Shown here in pieces: positions 59,417 through 64,000 of a stretch of 64,000 bases of DNA (the stretch's first letter is position 1; each line of letters begins with the position of its first letter). The notes under the pieces are model-generated. The model ran no database searches and had not been told where the DNA came from. It worked only from the letters and a program-made list of their open reading frames with translations. The translations under genes were made by a program, and so were the position numbers. The DNA comes from Pseudomonas mucoides (GTDB lineage Bacteria > Pseudomonadota > Gammaproteobacteria > Pseudomonadales > Pseudomonadaceae), in assembly GCF_015461845.1 (NCBI RefSeq), contig NZ_JACOPW010000005.1:1-64000 (forward strand), given 5' to 3'.

Positions 59417-59493
59417 TGCCGGGAGTTAAGAAACCCCACACAGAGGGCCGGACATATTCCCCTTTCGGGTCTTGTATTAGCCCACTCCCGGCA
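59417..59493 (-). ncRNA. C4-like antisense RNA controlling the antirepressor
   Basis: 77 bases enclosed by a perfect 10-bp stem TGCCGGGAGT / ACTCCCGGCA. Inside are GGGCTAATACAAGACCC and GGCCCTCTGTGTGGGG stretches that can form smaller hairpins. The loop CCTCTGTGTG pairs fully with CACACAGAGG around the leader ORF ribosome-binding site 43 bases downstream. Length, position and target match the C4 antisense RNA of phages P1/P7 (about 77 nt) and the wider C4 family in bacterial genomes. No experiment seen; the call rests on structure, complementarity and context. Confidence 0.8.
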
Positions 59494-59765
59494 TAACAGA
59501 GATTTTTTGATGCGCACGGAGAAACCGTAGGCACAAAAAGCCGCTTCTGTCGGGTGCGGTCAGTCCGCTGTGTGAGGTGTTTCTTAGGCACCGGCGCAAA
59601 TCGTATGGCTGGTAAGCGCCAAAATCAAGCTAGAAATCACCTTTAAGTGCGTAAGAACTGTCCTACAGATAACTAATGTCGATTGGCCATGATTTTCTGA
59701 AAATATCAACTATGCTTCCGGGGACAAAAATTAATCTTGTTTAAGTTTTGCCAGAGGTAATAGCG

Positions 59766-61442
59766 GTGGAAAAATTATTTTTTGGGGGGGGTATGGCTGG
59801 CGATGAACAAAAGTCAATGAGCTTGTCTATTCGGCTTTTGAAAAAAGGAAATAGTTATGTGGAAGCTCTGAGAGAGGGACATTCTCTAAAGTCCATTCCT
59901 TCGGAGAGTGGGGTGCTGTTTGTCGATCAGAGCCCAGCGAGAAGTCCTGGGTGGTATAAATTTATAGGTGAGTTTGCATCAAATGAATTTGCTCCTTTGC
60001 AAAATCAAAGTTGCGCGGCAGTATTGTTTTTACAGGTGTATTCTGATGTTGCACCATTAGAATATAGAACAATGGTGCTTACGTTTGGTACAGGTCACCA
60101 CTCTCTAGATCAAGATGCTTGTGAGCGTGGGTTCGGATTGCGTGTTGCACTGAATTGCATCGCACGCTCCAGCTTAAGAGGAGTAGATGTAGCGACCTTG
60201 GATTCAACCACTTTTCAGAAGCGTATTCAGGCTAGCAGAAAAGCGGATCTGGGAGGTTTTGGACTCGATATAGAACGAGATCTGCTGCGTCTCGCTGCGG
60301 GTATTCCTAGCGATACAACTTTTGCTAGGGCTCTAACTGGGAGGGATGCTCTGAATATTACTACTACCACATCTCCAAGTAGTGTGGTTGAAAAATGTAA
60401 GAAGGCTCTAGAACTTTTTCAAAGCTCTGAGTATAAAAAAGATTACGCTTGGGTTGATCTTATTTCGCCAGTGCCAGATAAGAAACTTATCCTTGAATTG
60501 GATGTTATTGCTTATGGTGAATTGTCTGAGTTGCTGAAAGGTAATGCGTCAGACATTCATATTGCTTTACCGGATATTATTGGGCCAGAAGATGGTTACG
60601 AAATAGGGTATTTTGGGACCGGTTTAAAATCTGGTAAGAAGGAGGTTTTTTCAGAGGTTTCTATAGAGGACTATGTAAACCAGATCCAAGCTGGACGTCC
60701 AACTGATGTTTACAGTATGGATGTTATCAAGACAAATCATGATGTCCGTGTCGTTGTAAACGGTGAAGGAGATCGTAGTCAAAAGCGTAAAATTTATGAT
60801 TGTTTTGTTTTTGAGACTGTCTGGAAAGGCAGTACGTATGTGTTGTTTGGCGGAGGTTGGTATTTGATTGATGCTGGTTTTTATAATTCGGTTGAGGACG
60901 AATTCAGACGCCTGGTGTCTTTGACTCCACTTGTCGCAAACACTCATTCCAAGAATGAGCGTGATTTTATTGTTGAGTTGGATGTGAATTTAGATTTGTT
61001 AAATTTGGATCAGGTTAAGCTTTCTCCAGCGGGAGCTCCTAACTCAAATTTAGAGCCTTGCGATTTTTTTTGTCGAACTAAAAGATTTATCCATTTGAAG
61101 GATGGGCACTCGTCAGCGCCTATCAGCCATTTGTGGAATCAGGGGTTAGTCTCTGCAGAGTCGTTTATAAGAGATGATAAGTTTAGGAAGGACTTGCGGG
61201 CTGCCGCTGTTCAAAGGCAAAAATTAACGTCTAAATCAAACTTTCATACGTTACTGCCTGGCACAGGAGTACGCCCAAACCCAAGAGATTATAAAGTGGT
61301 TTTTGGAATTATGAGGCATAGATACAAAAGCTCTGGAACGTTAGGCTTGCCATTTTTTAGTAAGGTGAGTTTGCGAGCGGTAGCCAGACGGATCGAATTA
61401 ATGGGGTATCCAGTAGAGGTTCATCTAATCGAGAAACTATAG
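59766..61442 (+). CDS. TIGR04141/DUF6119 sporadically distributed protein
   Basis: About 558 residues. SIRLLKKGNSYVEALREG at the N terminus, LTFGTGHHSLDQDACERGFG, then STTFQKRIQASRKADLGGFG, GIPSDTTFA and HLWNQGLVSAESF are the family core. Such proteins occur sporadically in mobile islands; some are suspected phage-defence components, but no activity is proven. Low GC, unlike the flanks: likely acquired. Start uncertain: the GTG at 59766 has AGAGG 9 bases upstream, but ATGs at 59793 and 59817 would also give the domain. A G8 tract (59784-59791) lies between the first two. Confidence 0.82.
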   Translation: MEKLFFGGGMAGDEQKSMSLSIRLLKKGNSYVEALREGHSLKSIPSESGVLFVDQSPARSPGWYKFIGEFASNEFAPLQNQSCAAVLFLQVYSDVAPLEYRTMVLTFGTGHHSLDQDACERGFGLRVALNCIARSSLRGVDVATLDSTTFQKRIQASRKADLGGFGLDIERDLLRLAAGIPSDTTFARALTGRDALNITTTTSPSSVVEKCKKALELFQSSEYKKDYAWVDLISPVPDKKLILELDVIAYGELSELLKGNASDIHIALPDIIGPEDGYEIGYFGTGLKSGKKEVFSEVSIEDYVNQIQAGRPTDVYSMDVIKTNHDVRVVVNGEGDRSQKRKIYDCFVFETVWKGSTYVLFGGGWYLIDAGFYNSVEDEFRRLVSLTPLVANTHSKNERDFIVELDVNLDLLNLDQVKLSPAGAPNSNLEPCDFFCRTKRFIHLKDGHSSAPISHLWNQGLVSAESFIRDDKFRKDLRAAAVQRQKLTSKSNFHTLLPGTGVRPNPRDYKVVFGIMRHRYKSSGTLGLPFFSKVSLRAVARRIELMGYPVEVHLIEKL

Positions 61443-61560
61443 TTAAATCGCGAATTCGGCGACGAGCGATGACTAGCTTAGTGCTACCGGGGCGGAGTCT
61501 TAATTGTTTTGATAATAAAAAGAGTCTTTCCCGGTAATCCATGAACAGATCGTACGATGT

Positions 61561-61752
61561 CTATTTTTGATTTTCTGTCGAGTTTTTTATTTTATGGCTT
61601 TTAATTAACTCTAGATCTTTTGATATGAGCTTCTCAAAAGTTTTCTTTTTGAGTTTTTTTGCCGTTTCTTGAGACTCATTGTCAAGAGTGTAGTTGATTT
61701 CTATTGCAGGCTCTTCCTGCGATTTATCTTCAGGCTGCTCGTTGATGTTCAT
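61561..61752 (-). CDS. Small acidic-to-basic hypothetical protein
   Basis: A 63-residue hydrophilic frame, MNINEQPEDKSQEEPAIEIN then Lys-rich ETAKKLKKKTFEKLISKD. Its start overlaps by 23 bases the end of the membrane GAF-like gene, and an AAGGAGAAGGCGA stretch lies upstream of the ATG. Helical, no known family. Codon use is AT-rich like its neighbours. Probably translated with the gene before it; role unknown. Confidence 0.6.
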   Translation of the reverse strand: MNINEQPEDKSQEEPAIEINYTLDNESQETAKKLKKKTFEKLISKDLELIKSHKIKNSTENQK

Positions 61753-62701
61753 TCGCCTTCTCCTTAAGAATAAGTAGACTATGCTCTAGGGATATTCGAA
61801 GTGAAAACTGTTCCAGTATCCAAGCGTAAAGTTCAGCATGCTTTTCGATAAGACAGGACTTCTTGTTTCCAGCAATTGTAATTACGTACTCTATTTTTCC
61901 GGTGCTTGCGTGGGTTATAGGGTAGCAAAGCTGTGAGCCTTGGTCGTTTATTTGGGTGTTTCCAGCTAAAAATCTTCGTTTGTCTTTGCTGGTTTTCAGC
62001 AGCTCTCTTTGAATATCCTCAATTACTACAATGCATTTTTTTCGTATAGCGGTAGACACCGCACTGCTTGGAGCTGAGAGCTGACCCGGCTCTGTTCTGG
62101 GAGGATGCGAAATTGGCTCGAAGCAGACCCAGTCTGTTGGTTTATTGTTAGTAATGCGCAGCAGCCCAACTCTGAAATGAGCGTTGGACTCGTCAAGATG
62201 CTCAAAAATACTTCGGATGCCGCCTATAAGGAGCGCTATTTGTTGATCTGGTTTTGTGATTTTTAAAAAAGTAGTTGTCGGGCAAATGGCGTTTGATTTT
62301 ATTGTATTTTTTGCTTCGTCACTCATGCGTTTGTATTTGTCGGATACGATAATTTCAAATGCTTTATTTATTGCGATAATATCTTTTATAGATAGCTCTC
62401 GTGAAGGTTTTGAGTAGTTTTTAATTAAGGAGTAAATGGATTTTACTATTATGATGTAAATATATGCGCCCAAAAGTATTGCGGCGGCAGAATCATTGAT
62501 AAATGCTGCGACATCTGGTGAAAGATATTTTGTTACGCTGGTGCTAAGTCCTTGGCGGGTTGCGAGAGTGGTTAAAAGGGTCGGCGGTAGGATAAAAACC
62601 AATGGTTTTACTATTGATTTTATTAGCCATGATTCTGAAAATTTAATAAAGGAGCGAGCCAGTGCTTTCCCCCAGCTATCTCCAACTATGGGATGTTGCA
62701 T
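61730..62701 (-). CDS. Membrane-anchored GAF-like protein
   Basis: A 323-residue protein. Two hydrophobic segments (about 30-48 and 70-95) are followed by a soluble domain of about 200 residues: ALLIGGIRSIFEHLDESNAH, FRVGLLRITNNKPTDWVCFE, then GSQLCYPITHASTGKIEYVI and EKHAELYAWILEQFSLRISL, a layout close to GAF domains. No output domain is visible. A Cys-rich centre could bind a ligand. AT-rich; convergent with the TIGR04141 gene, likely acquired together. Possibly a signal sensor for that protein; inference. Confidence 0.7.
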   Translation of the reverse strand: MQHPIVGDSWGKALARSFIKFSESWLIKSIVKPLVFILPPTLLTTLATRQGLSTSVTKYLSPDVAAFINDSAAAILLGAYIYIIIVKSIYSLIKNYSKPSRELSIKDIIAINKAFEIIVSDKYKRMSDEAKNTIKSNAICPTTTFLKITKPDQQIALLIGGIRSIFEHLDESNAHFRVGLLRITNNKPTDWVCFEPISHPPRTEPGQLSAPSSAVSTAIRKKCIVVIEDIQRELLKTSKDKRRFLAGNTQINDQGSQLCYPITHASTGKIEYVITIAGNKKSCLIEKHAELYAWILEQFSLRISLEHSLLILKEKANEHQRAA

Positions 62702-62728
62702 TTTATTTTCTCAGTCCGAAAAATAGCA

Positions 62729-62747
62729 GCCCCGCATTTAGCGGGGC
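62729..62747 (-). terminator. Terminator of nrdB
   Basis: Stem GCCCCGC / GCGGGGC with a 5-base loop, 36 bases after the nrdB stop on the minus strand, followed by TGCTATTTTTC. Confidence 0.75.
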
Positions 62748-62782
62748 ACCTTTTACTTTATCTTTAATTGTACTGAGTTAAA

Positions 62783-64000
62783 TCAATCCCAGCTCAAAGC
62801 CCCACCAGTCTGATACTCAATAACCCGAGTCTCAAAGAAATTCTTCTCTTTCTTCAAGTCCATAATCTCGCTCATCCAAGGGAACGGGTTAGTCGTCCCT
62901 GGATACTCTTCCTTCAACCCAATCTGCGACAGACGACGGTTAGCGATGAACTTCAGGTAGTCCTCCATCATCGCCGCGTTCATGCCCAACACGCCGCGAG
63001 GCATGGTGTCACGTGCGTATTCGATCTCCAGCTGAGTGCCCTGCAGAATCATCTGCGAAGCTTCTTCCTTCATCTCGGCATCCCACAAGTGCGGGTTTTC
63101 GATTTTGATCTGGTTGATCACGTCGATGCCGAAGTTCAGGTGCATGGATTCGTCGCGCAGGATGTACTGGAACTGCTCGGCGACGCCGGTCATTTTGTTG
63201 CGGCGGCCCATGGAGAGGATCTGGGTGAAGCCGCAATAGAAGAAGATGCCTTCCAGAACGCAGTAGTAGGCGATCAGGTTGCGCAGCAGTTCTTTGTCGG
63301 TTTCGACGGTGCCGGTTTCGAACTTCGGATCGGAGATCGAACGGGTGTATTTGAGGCCCCAAGTGGCTTTTTTCGCGACCGATGGGATCTCGTGGTACAT
63401 GTTGAAGATCTCGCCTTCATCCATGGCCAACGATTCGATGCAGTACTGGTAGGCGTGGGTGTGGATCGCCTCTTCGAAGGCCTGGCGCAGGATGTACTGG
63501 CGGCATTCCGGGTTGGTGATCAGGCGGTACACGGCCAGGACCAGGTTGTTGGCAACCAGGGAGTCGGCGGTGGAGAAGAAGCCGAGGTTGCGCATCACGA
63601 TGCGGCGCTCGTCGTCGGTCAGGCCTTCCGGGTCTTTCCAGAGGGCGATGTCGGCGGTCATGTTGACTTCTTGCGGCATCCAGTGGTTTGCGCAACCGTC
63701 CAGATACTTCTGCCAGGCCCAGTCGTACTTGAACGGTACGAGTTGGTTGAGGTCGGCGCGGCAGTTGATCATGCGCTTTTCGTCGACAGCGACGCGAGCA
63801 GAGGCGCCTTCGAGTTCGGCGAGGCCTTCGGCGACGTCGAGGGTGTCCAGGGCAGCTTTGGCACGGGCGATGGCGGCAGAGTCGTTCGCGGTAACGGCGC
63901 GAGCTTCTTGAGCGGCGACACCACCAGCGGTGTCGAGTCGGTCCATGTTGGCTTCGGTCGCGTGGCCGGCGTTAGCGCCTTTTACCACGGCTTCGCCGCT
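62783..64000 (-). CDS. nrdB: Ribonucleotide reductase small subunit, class Ia (5' end outside window)
   Basis: At least 405 residues; the reading frame remains open to base 64000, so the start codon is beyond the window (the upstream residues read SGEAVVKGANAG...). It provides the di-iron tyrosyl radical for dNTP synthesis. Iron-ligand motifs: EEAIHTHAY (Glu/His pair), EGIFFYCGF (Glu, and FYC) and RDESMHLNF (Glu-x-x-His). The N-terminal Ala/Asp-rich region (about 1-60) is typical of Pseudomonas NrdB. High GC again, so the accessory segment ends here. Confidence 0.96.
   Translation of the reverse strand, partial: SGEAVVKGANAGHATEANMDRLDTAGGVAAQEARAVTANDSAAIARAKAALDTLDVAEGLAELEGASARVAVDEKRMINCRADLNQLVPFKYDWAWQKYLDGCANHWMPQEVNMTADIALWKDPEGLTDDERRIVMRNLGFFSTADSLVANNLVLAVYRLITNPECRQYILRQAFEEAIHTHAYQYCIESLAMDEGEIFNMYHEIPSVAKKATWGLKYTRSISDPKFETGTVETDKELLRNLIAYYCVLEGIFFYCGFTQILSMGRRNKMTGVAEQFQYILRDESMHLNFGIDVINQIKIENPHLWDAEMKEEASQMILQGTQLEIEYARDTMPRGVLGMNAAMMEDYLKFIANRRLSQIGLKEEYPGTTNPFPWMSEIMDLKKEKNFFETRVIEYQTGGALSWD

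Noticed and set aside
58756..62701. Region considered as a prophage because of the BRO-N gene
   Set aside because: No integrase, capsid, tail, terminase or lysis gene is seen, and no attachment-site repeats were found; it is better called an accessory block.

Overview
The window looks like chromosome of a fluorescent-group Pseudomonas. The evidence is the Entner-Doudoroff block (oprB end, hexose-6-phosphate mutarotase, hexR, zwf-pgl-eda), the tandem fadD2/fadD1 pair next to a PhaJ-type hydratase and an alpha/beta hydrolase, the gnuR-gntK-gntT gluconate genes, high GC with Pseudomonas codon use, and many inverted REP pairs built on a 'GCGAGC..GCTCGC' core. No rRNA, tRNA or CRISPR array was seen.

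Layout. 1-5.2 kb: glucose uptake and catabolism, with a HexR-like palindrome before zwf. 5.3-9.7 kb: intradiol dioxygenase, class V aminotransferase, DUF3820, DUF2383 protein, MaoC hydratase and hydrolase. 9.9-13.7 kb: two acyl-CoA ligases. 13.8-18 kb: small stress or hypothetical proteins, BrkB-type membrane protein, peptide deformylase, a GNAT enzyme and the stub of a fatty acid desaturase. 18-20 kb: GST and PACE efflux pump divergent from a LysR regulator. 20.2-23.4 kb: gluconate regulon with three copies of the same operator. 23.5-31.7 kb: alanine transaminase, LysE exporter, GNAT enzymes, an ECF sigma factor operon with YciI and AHSA1 partners, and a second LysR/PACE module. 31.9-36.5 kb: 2OG oxygenase plus TylF-type methyltransferase, Pit phosphate transporter, ZntB. 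36.8-45 kb: chemoreceptor, histidine kinase, PepSY protein, GlpQ, small conserved proteins and regulators. 45.2-53.5 kb: TetR/MBL pair, exported amidase, two small regulators behind a LexA-like box, AraC/TauE pair and two poorly known proteins.

The accessory part is 53.6-62.7 kb. It holds an orphan ArsA ATPase with all three metalloid-binding cysteines, a colicin E3-like bacteriocin with its immunity gene and the remains of a second bacteriocin gene, an HNH endonuclease, a BRO-N antirepressor preceded by what looks like a C4 antisense RNA and a coupled leader ORF (the immI logic of phages P1/P7), and an AT-rich islet with a TIGR04141/DUF6119 protein facing a membrane-anchored GAF-like protein. 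The window ends inside nrdB, a core gene, which bounds the accessory segment.

The strongest candidate for something undescribed is 58.7-62.7 kb: an RNA-controlled antirepressor outside any visible prophage, beside a sporadically distributed gene set of unknown function that could be a defence locus.
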